A stretch of DNA of 36,181 nucleotides from an uncultured Erysipelotrichaceae bacterium (lineage in GTDB: Bacteria > Bacillota_I > Bacilli_A > Erysipelotrichales > Erysipelotrichaceae). Location of the stretch: positions 1-36,181 of the forward strand of contig OMXQ01000018.1 of NCBI GenBank assembly GCA_900315065.1, given 5' to 3'. Under the pieces are notes generated by a model. It saw only the letters and a list, made by a program, of their open reading frames with translations, was not told where the DNA came from and did not search any database. Of this stretch, positions 23,222 through 31,451 are shown in pieces (position 1 is the first letter of the stretch; every line of letters starts with the position of its first letter). Both the position numbers and the translations under genes were made by a program.

Positions 23222-23956
23222 TCACAATACCTGGGACAGGAATTCCTGGGTACGCGGATTCTTCGGATGATCGAAGACTTCTTCCGGGGTGCCGCTTTCA
23301 GCGATCACGCCGCCGTCGATAAACAGAACTCTGTCACTGACTTCTCTTGCAAAACCCATTTCATGCGTGACGATGACACAGGTCATGCCGCTTTCTGCCA
23401 GGTTCTTGATGACTTCCAATACACCTTTGACCATTTCCGGGTCAAGTGCGGAAGTAGGTTCATCAAACAACATGACATCCGGATGCATCGCCATGGCTCT
23501 GATAATTGCCAGTCTTTGTTTCTGGCCGCCGGACAATTTACGCGGATATTCATTCGCCTTGTCTTCCAGACCGACCGTCTTTAATAACTGCATTGCTTCT
23601 GCTTCCGCATCTGCTTTAGAGACACCTTTTTCAAGCATCGGCGTAATCGTGATATTTTCCTTCACCGTTAAGTGAGGGAAGACATTGAACTGCTGGAAGA
23701 CCATGCCGATCTTCTGTCTGTGCTGATCAATGTTTGTACTCTTGGGATCCAGAACGTTTCTTTCGAAGATTACCTTGCCAGAAGTTGGTTCTTCCAGCAT
23801 ATTCAGACAACGCAGGAATGTGGATTTGCCGCCGCCGGAAGGACCGATGATGGTTACTACCTCACCCTTGTAAATCTTTTCGCTGATTCCTTTCAACACC
23901 TGCAGACTGCCGAAGTTTTTGTGCAGGTCTACTGTTTCAATCAAAGCCTCAGTCAC
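23222..23956 (-). CDS. Amino-acid ABC transporter ATPase (GlnQ/HisP family)
   Basis: 244 residues, the standard length for polar-amino-acid ABC ATPases. Motifs: Walker [12 protein letters not shown]-loop [13 protein letters not shown], signature [11 protein letters not shown], Walker [14 protein letters not shown] and switch histidine VTHEMGFA. It powers uptake with the adjoining permease and binding protein. The start is the GTG at 23956, overlapping the permease stop by eight bases, with AAAGGAGG ten bases upstream. Confidence 0.96.
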   Translation of the reverse strand: MTEALIETVDLHKNFGSLQVLKGISEKIYKGEVVTIIGPSGGGKSTFLRCLNMLEEPTSGKVIFERNVLDPKSTNIDQHRQKIGMVFQQFNVFPHLTVKENITITPMLEKGVSKADAEAEAMQLLKTVGLEDKANEYPRKLSGGQKQRLAIIRAMAMHPDVMLFDEPTSALDPEMVKGVLEVIKNLAESGMTCVIVTHEMGFAREVSDRVLFIDGGVIAESGTPEEVFDHPKNPRTQEFLSQVL

Positions 23957-24614
23957 TGACAGCCAGCCTCCTTTCCAGTTTTCTTACCAGGGCACTCAAT
24001 ACAACCGTACACAGCAGATAGATGGCTGCGATGATAAATAATGGCTGATACATGAGGAACTGGTTGGCAAGAATCGTTCTTGTGTACATCAATTCATACA
24101 AAGAGAATGTACCGGCAAGGGATGTTTCCTTGATCATGGTAATGTACTCGTTTGCTAAGGCAGGCAGGATATTCTTGATTGCCTGCGGCATGATGATCTT
24201 CCGCATAGCGTGGGAATAACTCATGCCAAGAGATCTTGCGGCTTCCATCTGTCCTTTATCCACAGCATTGATGCCGGAACGGATAATTTCAGACACATAA
24301 GCAGACGAGTTCAGTACCAGTGCGAAAATGACAGTGTAGATCTTGTCGATGTTATTCAATGCCGGAATCACCATCGGTAAGAAGAAATACGCTATATACA
24401 TCTGCACCAGCAGCGGCGTACCTCTGATAATCGTTGCATAGACAATGGCTATTCCGGAAACAACTTTGATTTTGGAACGATGCATTAATGCAATGAATGC
24501 ACCCAGAATCGTTCCGAAGAAGACAGCAACGAATGCAAATTCCAGCGTTCCGCCAAGTCCCTTCAGAAAGACCATCCAGTTTTTGATAAATACTTCGGTA
24601 ATACTAGGACCCAT
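23949..24614 (-). CDS. Polar amino-acid ABC transporter permease (HisM/GlnP family)
   Basis: 221 residues with about five membrane helices. The EAA loop that docks the ATPase is clear ([20 protein letters not shown]), as is the family-typical [14 protein letters not shown]. Only one permease gene is present, so it should act as a homodimer. The ATG at 24614 follows a strong GGGAGGTAAAGT ribosome site. It lies 32 bases after the binding-protein stop and overlaps the ATPase gene. Confidence 0.95.
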   Translation of the reverse strand: MGPSITEVFIKNWMVFLKGLGGTLEFAFVAVFFGTILGAFIALMHRSKIKVVSGIAIVYATIIRGTPLLVQMYIAYFFLPMVIPALNNIDKIYTVIFALVLNSSAYVSEIIRSGINAVDKGQMEAARSLGMSYSHAMRKIIMPQAIKNILPALANEYITMIKETSLAGTFSLYELMYTRTILANQFLMYQPLFIIAAIYLLCTVVLSALVRKLERRLAVSD

Positions 24615-24646
24615 ACTTTACCTCCCGACAATAAAGTCTGTGTGCG

Positions 24647-25591
24647 TTATTCAATACCTGCCTGTTTCTTGGCTTCTGTGTACCATTCCTGATACAGGTT
24701 GTTTTCCGTAGCGGTATCGATGATCTTGTTGACAGCTTCAATCAGAGACTTTTCACCCTTGGCAGCTGCCATACAGTTGCCTTCCTTGTCCCCGTAAGGT
24801 GTCAGGTCAAATTCAACAGAACTCTTGGCAAACTGACCGTTGGACTTTTCTGCATACTGCTTGGCGGTATCACAATCCAATGCGATGGCATCTGCCTTGT
24901 GGGAAGCCATGGACATCATGCCGATATCCAATGTCGTAACAAGCTCAAGATCAGGATCCTTGATTTCATCTTCAACATACATTTCCTGTAAAGAAGAAGC
25001 CTGGGCAATGATATGCTTGCCGGCGAAATCATCCAGTGTCTTATAGTTATCTACGGTGTCACTGTAGACAAGCAAAGTATGGCAGGCCGCATCAGAAGTT
25101 GCCTGATAGCCCTTGGACAATTCATAATTTTCTTCTCTGTCTTTCTTCCAGCCGAAACCGGAGATAGCCATATCAACTTTGCCTGTGGAAACTGCCGTCA
25201 ATGTTGCGGAGAAGTCCATGGTTTCAATCTTCAGATCAACGCCGAGGTTATCTGCGATGTATTTTGCCAGCATCATTTCAGAACCATAGACCTTGCCGGT
25301 ATCATCAACGAATTCAGCAGCCGGATAATCAGGTGAAGTGGAAATAGTCAATACGCCCTCATCCAGGACCTTCTTTAATACGCCGTCGGCATTGGACAGA
25401 TCCAGATCAGCCTTCGGCAGATCCGTTGTATCCAGAAGATAAGCATAGGTGCTGTTGGTGCCTGTTTTCTTATTGGCATCAGCACTGGAAGAAGCAGCTT
25501 TGGATGCAGCTGCAGATGAAGAACATGCACATAAAGAAACGACAGCACATGCAGTAACAGCAGTTTTTACAATCTTATTCAGTGTTTTCAT
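24647..25591 (-). CDS. Amino-acid ABC transporter substrate-binding lipoprotein
   Basis: 314 residues. A basic start and hydrophobic stretch end in the lipobox LCAC, so the mature protein begins with a lipidated cysteine at about residue 23, followed by a Ser/Ala-rich linker. The body is a family-3 binding protein (GVLTISTSPDYPAAEF, GKVDMAISGFGWKKDREENYELS). The ATG at 25591 is chosen because the lipoprotein signal starts there and GAGGAG precedes it. A further in-frame ATG at 25669 also has GAGG but would put 26 charged residues before the signal. It is the first gene of the operon behind a T-box. The T-box specifier suggests arginine or alanine as the sensed amino acid. Confidence 0.94.
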   Translation of the reverse strand: MKTLNKIVKTAVTACAVVSLCACSSSAAASKAASSSADANKKTGTNSTYAYLLDTTDLPKADLDLSNADGVLKKVLDEGVLTISTSPDYPAAEFVDDTGKVYGSEMMLAKYIADNLGVDLKIETMDFSATLTAVSTGKVDMAISGFGWKKDREENYELSKGYQATSDAACHTLLVYSDTVDNYKTLDDFAGKHIIAQASSLQEMYVEDEIKDPDLELVTTLDIGMMSMASHKADAIALDCDTAKQYAEKSNGQFAKSSVEFDLTPYGDKEGNCMAAAKGEKSLIEAVNKIIDTATENNLYQEWYTEAKKQAGIE

Positions 25592-25693
25592 ATATTTTCT
25601 CTCCTCTTTATTTTCTATATTGATAAATCTGTGATCGATTGTTTCACCATCGCTTCGTCGTTCTTTCATGCTTTCTTCACCTCGTTTCTAAAT

Positions 25694-25730
25694 AAAAAAG
25701 CCGTCAATTGGAAATTTTCCAATGACGACT
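25694..25730 (-). terminator. T-box attenuator terminator
   Basis: AGTCGTCATTGGAAAA pairs with TTTCCAATTGACGGCT (one bulge), followed by TTTTTT on the minus strand. It is the alternative fold to the T-box antiterminator. Confidence 0.9.
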
Positions 25731-25931
25731 TATATCGCGGTACCACATTGGTTATCAGTAAAACATTTACTGATCACTCATCTTATCCGTAACGTGGACG
25801 ATGCGTTCTTTCCTATGTCTTCAGAAAGACTTCTCCCAGATGCGCTTCCCAATGACTTTCCCCATCAGACTTCCACTCTGTTCTGACTCGCTTGCGGTTC
25901 CCTCACCGGTACTCTTCTGTTCAATGAATTT
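25694..25931 (-). promoter_or_regulatory. T-box riboswitch controlling the amino-acid ABC/M14 operon
   Basis: The minus strand carries TGTGGTACCGCGA (about 25747-25735), the T-box core with the UGGUACC bulge that pairs with an uncharged tRNA CCA end; its variable base U asks for discriminator A. Stem I is readable. CAGA/TCTG closes the specifier loop, CCGGTGA/TCATTGG lies above it, and TCAGA/TCTGA closes the apical part holding AGTGGAAG. The 3' side of the specifier loop is GAAGCGCA. Reading CGC gives arginine, reading GCG gives alanine. Specifiers usually end in C, which favours arginine. The competing terminator follows. Uncharged tRNA would turn the operon on. Confidence 0.93.
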
Positions 25932-25937
25932 ACCAGT

Positions 25938-25966
25938 AGAATAGTTTCATTGTTTTCATTTGTCAA
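25938..25966 (-). promoter_or_regulatory. Promoter of the T-box operon
   Basis: A perfect TTGACA (25966-25961), a 17-base spacer and TATTCT (25943-25938) on the minus strand. The start near 25931 places Stem I of the T-box close to the 5' end of the RNA, as expected. Confidence 0.75.
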
Positions 25967-26018
25967 TACATATTTTTCATTTTGATGAATGTAATTATTT
26001 TCATAGAAAAATAACAAA

Positions 26019-26040
26019 AAAGAGACATTTCTGCCTCTTT
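26019..26040 (-). terminator. Terminator of the 53-residue membrane protein gene
   Basis: AAAGAGGCA and TGTCTCTTT pair (9 bp, one G-T) around a GAAA tetraloop, followed by TTT on the minus strand. It starts 14 bases after the stop. Confidence 0.75.
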
Positions 26041-26053
26041 CATGAAAACAAAC

Positions 26054-26215
26054 TTACTCAGTCTTCCCGGCTGGCGAAGACACAGACTTTGCGACAATCA
26101 GAATACCGACTGCACAAACTGCAGCTGCCAGTACTTTATTCAATGTCTGAGTCTGTGAGAAAACGACAACGATCGCAGCCAGAACAAACAATGCGATCAA
26201 TAAATATTTCTTCAT
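26054..26215 (-). CDS. Small two-helix membrane protein (53 aa)
   Basis: Short gene on the minus strand, ATG at 26215, stop TAA at 26056-26054. It has GAGG nine bases upstream, a TATAAT box further up and its own terminator, so it is very likely real. The product has two hydrophobic segments (residues 4-19 and about 28-43) separated by SQTQTLNK, and a short polar tail ending SSPAGKTE. No family is recognised. It is flanked by the T-box leader and tRNA-Arg, and transcribed towards the T-box operon but insulated from it by the terminator. Confidence 0.7.
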   Translation of the reverse strand: MKKYLLIALFVLAAIVVVFSQTQTLNKVLAAAVCAVGILIVAKSVSSPAGKTE

Positions 26216-26245
26216 CCTTCTTTACCTCTTTGTTTCTACGCACTT

Positions 26246-26251
26246 ATTATA
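26246..26251 (-). promoter_or_regulatory. -10 box for the small membrane protein gene
   Basis: TATAAT on the minus strand about 30 bases before the ATG. No convincing -35 at the usual distance. Confidence 0.4.
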
Positions 26252-26270
26252 GCGGAAGTACACCTGTAAA

Positions 26271-26300
26271 CTGGCAAACAAAGAAAGAGATGTGTATAAT
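26271..26300 (+). promoter_or_regulatory. tRNA-Arg promoter
   Basis: CTGGCA (26271-26276), 18 bases, TATAAT (26295-26300), ending 11 bases before the mature tRNA 5' end. Confidence 0.5.
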
Positions 26301-26311
26301 AAACAGGCAAT

Positions 26312-26388
26312 GTCCCCGTAGCTCAGCTGGATAGAGCGTCCGCCTCCTAAGCGGAAGGTCGTGGGTTCGAATCTCATCGGGGACGCCA
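26312..26388 (+). tRNA. tRNA-Arg (anticodon CCU)
   Basis: Full cloverleaf by eye. Acceptor GTCCCCG/CGGGGAC, D arm GCTC…GAGC, anticodon stem TCCGC/GCGGA around loop CTCCTAA with anticodon CCT (reads AGG), T arm with TTCGAAT, discriminator G and encoded CCA. Length is 77 bases. Downstream a short weak hairpin with a T-rich stretch (about 26413-26435) may end it. Confidence 0.97.
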
Positions 26389-26445
26389 TAATGAACCAGC
26401 ACCGTGTTTCTTCCCGAAATGCGGTTTTTCTTTTCTTCACAAGAA

Positions 26446-26471
26446 AAAGGCCCGGAATTTTCCAGGTCTTT
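26446..26471 (-). terminator. Terminator after the GH2 gene
   Basis: On the minus strand AAAGACCTGGA pairs with its complement across AAAT (one mismatch, one G-T), followed by a T-rich run. It lies 37 bases after the GH2 stop. Confidence 0.65.
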
Positions 26472-26507
26472 CTCTGCAATAAGGGGTATATGAAAAGGGG
26501 AAATATC

Positions 26508-28694
26508 TTATTTGTGAATCTTCTGCAGCATGTCATTGAGCTGCTTTGCCTGTTCAGGCTTGACGGAGTCACCTGCCCGCTTGATCAGACTTTCCAGGGT
26601 CATACCAGCCATCAATGCCATCATATTGGCATTGTTCCCGGCTGCCTTGGCAACGTCTCCACGGCTTTCCTGCGCCTTCTTCATCATGCCGCCGACAATC
26701 GGACCGGTCTTCGGGTTCTTCAGCAATTCGCCAAGCGTATCTTTGATGGAGAAGTAATTCTCATCAATGTCTTCCTTGTCGAACCAGTTTTCAGCTTTCT
26801 TCATAAACTGATAGGATGGTTCCGGTTCAGCAACCTTCTGGATTTCAATTTCATCAGATAAGTCACCGGATACAGCCTTAACCTTCAGATCAGATGCCAT
26901 CGGTACTTCGAAGGTAAATACTCTGTCACCGCTCTTTGTTTCAAGCAGAGAACCATTGACATAGAGGGAAACTTCCTTCTGGTTGGAATAAACTTTGACT
27001 TCTGTCTGATCACCGCATCTCCTGACATATCTTCTGCCGCATACATGCAGCATCGGCTTCTTTGCCCAATATGCCTGATAGAGATAGAAAGCATCTTTCT
27101 TTGTCTTATGATCGATGCAGACAAGGCCCTTCTGGTTCTGACCATGCTTGCCGCCTTCGTCTCTGCCGTCAGCCGCAAAGTCGAACATGTTCCAGACATA
27201 AGAGCACCAGATCCATGGTCTTTCTTCAATCAGCTTGAGCATGTGTTCGTGATAGACGCACTGATATTCTTCGGAATAGTCGCCTGCTTCCGGCTGGTCG
27301 GAATGGAAGGCAGGGTTGGCATCAGCGCCGTATTCAGAGAAGCCGATCGGCTTTGCCGGATACTTTGCATGCCAGTTATCGAAGAACTTTTCGTTCTGAT
27401 CCAATGTGCCGAGATACCAGCCGAAATACAGGTTGTAAGTATTGACATCGGCAATGGATGTGACTGGCGAATCTGTTTCCAGCATGAATGCATGGGCAAT
27501 GACGGTCGGACGAGTTGCATCCAGAGAATGAGCCAGTTCATTCAAAGCCAGATGATTCTGAATCAGATCATCGGTAACGCCGTGAACGGTAATTTCATTG
27601 GACAAAGACCAGACATAGATGGAAGGATGATTCTTGTTCTGAATAATCAATTCCTTCAGCTGTTCCTTTGTATTCTCGTTGCCGTTATCCATGTGCTGGG
27701 TAATATACGGGATTTCAGCCCAGATCAGTAAGCCGTACTTGTCGCAGAGATCATAGAAATACTGGTTGTGCTGATAATGAGCCAGACGGATGGAATTGGC
27801 ACCGACTTCAAGAATAGTCTGGATGTCTGCTTCCATGTCTTCTCTGGAAATAGCGTTGCCCTTTGCCCATCTGTCCTGATGGCGGGAAACACCGCGCAGC
27901 GGATACTCTCTGCCGTTGAGCAGGAAACCCTTCTTTGCGTCAATAACAATGGTACGAATACCATAGTTTGCGGCAATGGAATCTGTGCAGGTACCATTAT
28001 CATAAAGATCTGCTTTCATCTCATAGAGATACGGATCTTCAAGACCATTCCAGAGATGCGGCTGATCAATGACGAATTCAGCTTCTGCCTTACCATCCTG
28101 AACAGTAACCTTCTTTGTTTCATCGTTTGTCGCAAAGACAACCTCACTGCCCTTTACAACTTCTGCAGAAACCCTGACGACTGCCTTGTCACCATTGACT
28201 TCAGAAGTAACTGTGATGCCAGGTGTGCCGTAATCCAGAACTGCGAAGTGCGCATGATTCAGACACAGCAGATTGACATCACGATAGATGCCGCCGTAGA
28301 AAGTAAAGTCAGCCGTCTGCGGATAAACGCGGTCGTTGGCACTGTTGTCGACAGCGACGCACAGCAGATTTTCATCCTTCAGATATGGGGTCAGATCATA
28401 ACGGAAGGTAGAGAAGCCGCCGTCATGATGACCGATCTTTGTACCATTGAGATAGACGTCAGCACTATTGGCTGCGCCTTCAAATTCAATGACACTTTCA
28501 TCGCAATCACAAGCATTCAGCTTTCTTGCATACATGCATGTACCGCGGTAATAATCGTTGCCGCCGTCCTGGCCGTCCTTGGCATTCCAGGTATGCGGCA
28601 ATGTTACGCTTTCCCAATCTTCCGGGAAGGAAGCAGGCACAACACCAGTCTTTGCAAACTTCCAGTCCTGATTCAAAGAGACTCTTTTACGCAT
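26508..28694 (-). CDS. Glycoside hydrolase family 2, beta-galactosidase type
   Basis: 728 residues, intracellular (no signal peptide). Order: an N-terminal jelly-roll sugar-binding domain (SLNQDWKFAK, FEGAANSADVYLNG), an Ig-like domain, and a TIM barrel starting near LRGVSRHQDRWAKGNAIS. The acid/base glutamate is in WSLSNEI and the nucleophile in GFSEYGAD. The barrel signatures (ANSIRLAHYQHNQYFYDLCD) match bacterial beta-galactosidases best; beta-glucuronidase cannot be excluded. A roughly 100-residue helical tail follows, with MMALMAGMTLESLIKRAGD. The ATG at 28694 with GGAG nine bases upstream is preferred to the ATG at 28709. It overlaps the symporter stop by eight bases, so sugar uptake and cleavage are coupled. 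Confidence 0.92.
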   Translation of the reverse strand: MRKRVSLNQDWKFAKTGVVPASFPEDWESVTLPHTWNAKDGQDGGNDYYRGTCMYARKLNACDCDESVIEFEGAANSADVYLNGTKIGHHDGGFSTFRYDLTPYLKDENLLCVAVDNSANDRVYPQTADFTFYGGIYRDVNLLCLNHAHFAVLDYGTPGITVTSEVNGDKAVVRVSAEVVKGSEVVFATNDETKKVTVQDGKAEAEFVIDQPHLWNGLEDPYLYEMKADLYDNGTCTDSIAANYGIRTIVIDAKKGFLLNGREYPLRGVSRHQDRWAKGNAISREDMEADIQTILEVGANSIRLAHYQHNQYFYDLCDKYGLLIWAEIPYITQHMDNGNENTKEQLKELIIQNKNHPSIYVWSLSNEITVHGVTDDLIQNHLALNELAHSLDATRPTVIAHAFMLETDSPVTSIADVNTYNLYFGWYLGTLDQNEKFFDNWHAKYPAKPIGFSEYGADANPAFHSDQPEAGDYSEEYQCVYHEHMLKLIEERPWIWCSYVWNMFDFAADGRDEGGKHGQNQKGLVCIDHKTKKDAFYLYQAYWAKKPMLHVCGRRYVRRCGDQTEVKVYSNQKEVSLYVNGSLLETKSGDRVFTFEVPMASDLKVKAVSGDLSDEIEIQKVAEPEPSYQFMKKAENWFDKEDIDENYFSIKDTLGELLKNPKTGPIVGGMMKKAQESRGDVAKAAGNNANMMALMAGMTLESLIKRAGDSVKPEQAKQLNDMLQKIHK

Positions 28695-30087
28695 TAGTCT
28701 TGTCTCCATGCTTTTCCTTCAGGGCAGCAACGTTTGCTTCAACTCTCTCCTTGTTCAGCGGATAGAGGAAGAAGAGTACCAGAGCCAGAATAGCAAATCC
28801 TGCCATCGGGATCAGACATGTCAGATTATAAATGCTGTTGACAACACCTGTATCAAAAGCTGTAGCAGCAGTATAACCAGCTGCTGTTAACAGCCAGCCG
28901 GACAGACCGGAAGAAGCTGCCTGACCAAGCTTACGTGCAAAGGAATAAACAGAATAGATCGCACCATCGCTTCTGACACCGGTTCTGACTTCGTTGTCAT
29001 CGATAACGTCAGTAATCATAGCCCAGATAACCAGGTTGATCATGCCCATGCCGGCATTCATAATAACTGTGAACATAATCCACAGACCGACATTATGTGT
29101 ATGCATGATGAAGGCAGCCAGCATAGATGCAGCAGCAATCACAGCACCGACGAAGGCAACCTGCTTGCGGCCGAACTTTGTGGAAAGCTTGCCGATGAAC
29201 GGTGCAATGATAAAGGTTGTTGCGATGCCAGCCATACTTGCACCAGCCATGATCTTGGCATTGCCGAAGTAGTTAGGATAAATAAAGTTGGACATTGCTG
29301 CACTTGTCAGCTGAGCTAACAGAAGAAGCAGAGAGCAGATGATAATTGTGATAACGGACTTGTCGCCGAAGACGGTCTTGAGCAGAACCTTCAGAGAGAA
29401 CTTTTCACTGTTCTTGGCAATGTGAACACGTTCAGTGGTAAGACCATAGCACAGCATGTAGAGAACAAATGCTGCAACAGAACAAGCACCTGCGAAAATC
29501 ATTGTCTTTGTACCGGAAATCATCTGGTTGCCGGCAGCGTCCTTGTAATAGCAGAACAGCGGCAGAACAATGGCAACGATCATGGATGCCAGAATGGAAC
29601 CAACGGTACGGAAAGTGGAAAGAGACTGTCTGTCCTTAGGAGACTCAGACAATGCAGATGCCATGGAACCATAAGGAATGTTAATGGATGTATAGAATAC
29701 AGAACCCCATAACAGATAAGTAACGAACATCCAGATAATCTTGAATGCCATTGGCTTGTCAGCGAAGTAAGGAGCGTAGATCAGGAAAGAAGCTACGCAG
29801 ACCGGACCAGCCATACGCTTGATCCAAGGTCTGAACTTACCCTGAGGTGTTTCTTTGGATCTGTCACAAATCTGACCCATGATGACATCTGTGAAGGCAT
29901 CGAAGATTCTGGCAGCCATCATCAATACGCCGATGACCAGAGCAGAAACTCCCATAACGTCCGTGTAGAATTTCATCAATACGGTACTGGATAACACGAA
30001 TGTGAAGTCGTTTGCGAAGTCACCGAAGAGATAGCCGAAGCGGTCTCTTGCGCCAAAAGGTCTGACTTCTTTCTTTGAAGTTGTCAT
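28687..30087 (-). CDS. GPH-family sugar:cation symporter (MelB/UidB-like)
   Basis: 466 residues with about 12 membrane helices. The family signature is near the N-terminus: FGYLFGDFANDFTF and, after helix 2, AARIFDAFTDVIMGQICDRS followed by GKFRPWI. GPH symporters import disaccharides or glycosides with Na+ or H+. The start is the ATG at 30087 behind a strong GAGGAGG. A longer frame from 30126 lies across the cre-like site and has no merit. With the GH2 gene it makes a two-gene import-and-cleave operon, divergent from an AraC regulator. Confidence 0.93.
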   Translation of the reverse strand: MTTSKKEVRPFGARDRFGYLFGDFANDFTFVLSSTVLMKFYTDVMGVSALVIGVLMMAARIFDAFTDVIMGQICDRSKETPQGKFRPWIKRMAGPVCVASFLIYAPYFADKPMAFKIIWMFVTYLLWGSVFYTSINIPYGSMASALSESPKDRQSLSTFRTVGSILASMIVAIVLPLFCYYKDAAGNQMISGTKTMIFAGACSVAAFVLYMLCYGLTTERVHIAKNSEKFSLKVLLKTVFGDKSVITIIICSLLLLLAQLTSAAMSNFIYPNYFGNAKIMAGASMAGIATTFIIAPFIGKLSTKFGRKQVAFVGAVIAAASMLAAFIMHTHNVGLWIMFTVIMNAGMGMINLVIWAMITDVIDDNEVRTGVRSDGAIYSVYSFARKLGQAASSGLSGWLLTAAGYTAATAFDTGVVNSIYNLTCLIPMAGFAILALVLFFLYPLNKERVEANVAALKEKHGDKTNA

Positions 30088-30108
30088 ACAAATTATTCCT
30101 CCTCTTTT

Positions 30109-30122
30109 ATTAAGCGCTTTCA
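30109..30122 (-). promoter_or_regulatory. cre-like catabolite-repression site
   Basis: TGAAAGCGCTTAAT on the minus strand matches the CcpA site consensus (TGNAANCGNWNNCW) at all but one position and contains the palindrome AAGCGCTT. It sits about 20 bases upstream of the symporter start, between promoter region and gene, where CcpA binding would block transcription. Confidence 0.6.
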
Positions 30123-30173
30123 GCATAAAAGAAATTCAGACAATCATATATCACAATCTTTCTATAAAATAGC

Positions 30174-30204
30174 ACAATATTGTTATCATAATTTTAAGTA
30201 ACAA
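30174..30204. promoter_or_regulatory. Candidate operator in the araC/symporter divergent region
   Basis: Two overlapping symmetric elements: the palindrome ACAATATTGT (30174-30183), and TTGTTA, 13 bases, TAACAA (30180-30204). They lie between the divergent starts of the AraC regulator and the symporter and are the best candidates for AraC-protein binding. Confidence 0.4.
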
Positions 30205-30225
30205 GATCAGATAAAAAATATGCAA

Positions 30226-30238
30226 TATAATATAAATA
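30226..30238 (+). promoter_or_regulatory. -10 box at the araC-type gene start
   Basis: TATAAT at 30226-30231 is followed by ATAAAT and then ATG at 30238. The normal -10 to +1 distance puts the transcription start on that A. No ribosome site is present, which fits a leaderless message. Confidence 0.45.
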
Positions 30239-31419
30239 TGAACGAATACTTAGTCTTTATCAAAGAATTATTTGAAAGATCGTCGGTTCCGGTCCGTCTG
30301 ATTACAGAAGAAACCCAGATTGCAGATGTCGATATGAACTTCCAAAAAACGATTCTGCACAAGGTAAATAACATAAAAATTCTGCCGGACAACCCGAGCT
30401 ATGACACGATCTATGAAATCAGTGATTCCCTGCACGCCTGCTGGCTGGCTTATCCTGACAAACAGGAACATTGTTTTCTCCTAGCCGGCCCGTTTCTTGT
30501 CGCAAGTGTCGATGTACCGTTAATGATCCAGTCCCTGCAGGAACTCAACACCCCGAAAAATGCTGTGCCGCTGGTGATCCAGTATCTCACGACCATTCCG
30601 GTTATAAATGATGATGTTATGCTGTACCATATCAATGAACTGATTGGAGAAAAGGTATACGGTTCTGCCCGCTTTGAACAGGTCGTTCACGGCATCCGCA
30701 TGCCGTCCGCTTCCGCGGATGTGAAATTCACGGAAAGTACGGAGAGTGAAAACAAGATCCTGCAAAGATACAAATTCGAAGACAAAATTATTCAGGCAAT
30801 CCGCAACGGGGATGAAGAAGCCATACAGAATATCAAAAACCTCAGTATCATTCAGCCGGAACGCCGCACTTCCAACCGCCTTCGTAATGACAAGAACTAC
30901 ATTGTGATTCTCCATTCCTATGCCCGCAAAGCAGCCCAGCAGGCGGGCGTCAACCCAGTTGTGATCGATATGATTTCAAGAAGTCATGCCGTCCGGATTG
31001 AAAATGCCCAGTCTTTTACCGCTTTGCGCATGGAATCGGATGCCATGATTCATGATTATTGTTCTGCTGTTCAGAAATTCAGAACTGCCGGCTATTCTTC
31101 CCTTGTTGCCAGTGCCATAGATTATATTTCCACCCACATGGAAGAAGAAATCACACTTTCCAGATGTGCAAAGGCAATCGGTGTTTCCCACTATTATCTT
31201 TCTTCGCGTTTTCACGAAGAAACCGGCAATGCTTTCACGGATTACGTCCAGAAAGTCAAAATCAAAGCAGCTGCTGAAGATCTTCTCAATACCAAAAAGA
31301 ACACTGCAGATATCGCAGCTCAATACGGTTTCTCCAACCCGTCTTATTTCACAAGAGTCTTCAAAAAAGTCATGGGCGAATCGCCTGCTGCCTATCGTAA
31401 AAAAGCACACTCCGCATAA
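30238..31419 (+). CDS. AraC-family transcriptional regulator of the sugar operon
   Basis: 393 residues. The last 100 residues are a typical AraC/XylS double helix-turn-helix: first motif ITLSRCAKAIGVSHYYLSSR, second TADIAAQYGFSNPSYFTRVF ending KKVMGESPAAYRKK. The first 290 residues form a sensor region that resembles the PocR- or YesN-like regulators of this phylum; no cupin motif was found. The ATG at 30238 is chosen over the ATG at 30220 because a TATAAT box covers the latter region. The gene diverges from the symporter/GH2 operon and is most likely its activator, responding to the transported sugar. Confidence 0.9.
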   Translation: MNEYLVFIKELFERSSVPVRLITEETQIADVDMNFQKTILHKVNNIKILPDNPSYDTIYEISDSLHACWLAYPDKQEHCFLLAGPFLVASVDVPLMIQSLQELNTPKNAVPLVIQYLTTIPVINDDVMLYHINELIGEKVYGSARFEQVVHGIRMPSASADVKFTESTESENKILQRYKFEDKIIQAIRNGDEEAIQNIKNLSIIQPERRTSNRLRNDKNYIVILHSYARKAAQQAGVNPVVIDMISRSHAVRIENAQSFTALRMESDAMIHDYCSAVQKFRTAGYSSLVASAIDYISTHMEEEITLSRCAKAIGVSHYYLSSRFHEETGNAFTDYVQKVKIKAAAEDLLNTKKNTADIAAQYGFSNPSYFTRVFKKVMGESPAAYRKKAHSA

Positions 31420-31432
31420 AGAATGTGCTTTT
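31401..31432. terminator. Bidirectional terminator between araC and the membrane-protein operon
   Basis: AAAAGCACA and TGTGCTTTT form a perfect 9-bp stem around a 14-base loop that holds the araC stop codon. TTTTCTTATTT follows on the plus strand and TTTTTT on the minus strand. Confidence 0.75.
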
Positions 31433-31451
31433 CTTATTTCATCAGGATCAA

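Noticed and set aside
25960-26334. A 124-codon plus-strand frame over the T-box promoter, the small membrane gene and part of tRNA-Arg
   Set aside because: It runs into a structured tRNA gene and opposes a better supported small gene. The composition is not protein-like.
26412-26435. Clear intrinsic terminator for tRNA-Arg
   Set aside because: Only a 3-4 bp stem precedes the T-rich run. It is too weak to list as a separate feature.
27768-28697. A 309-codon plus-strand frame antisense to the GH2 gene
   Set aside because: The GH2 protein on the minus strand is intact with catalytic motifs. The antisense frame has no recognisable domain or ribosome site.
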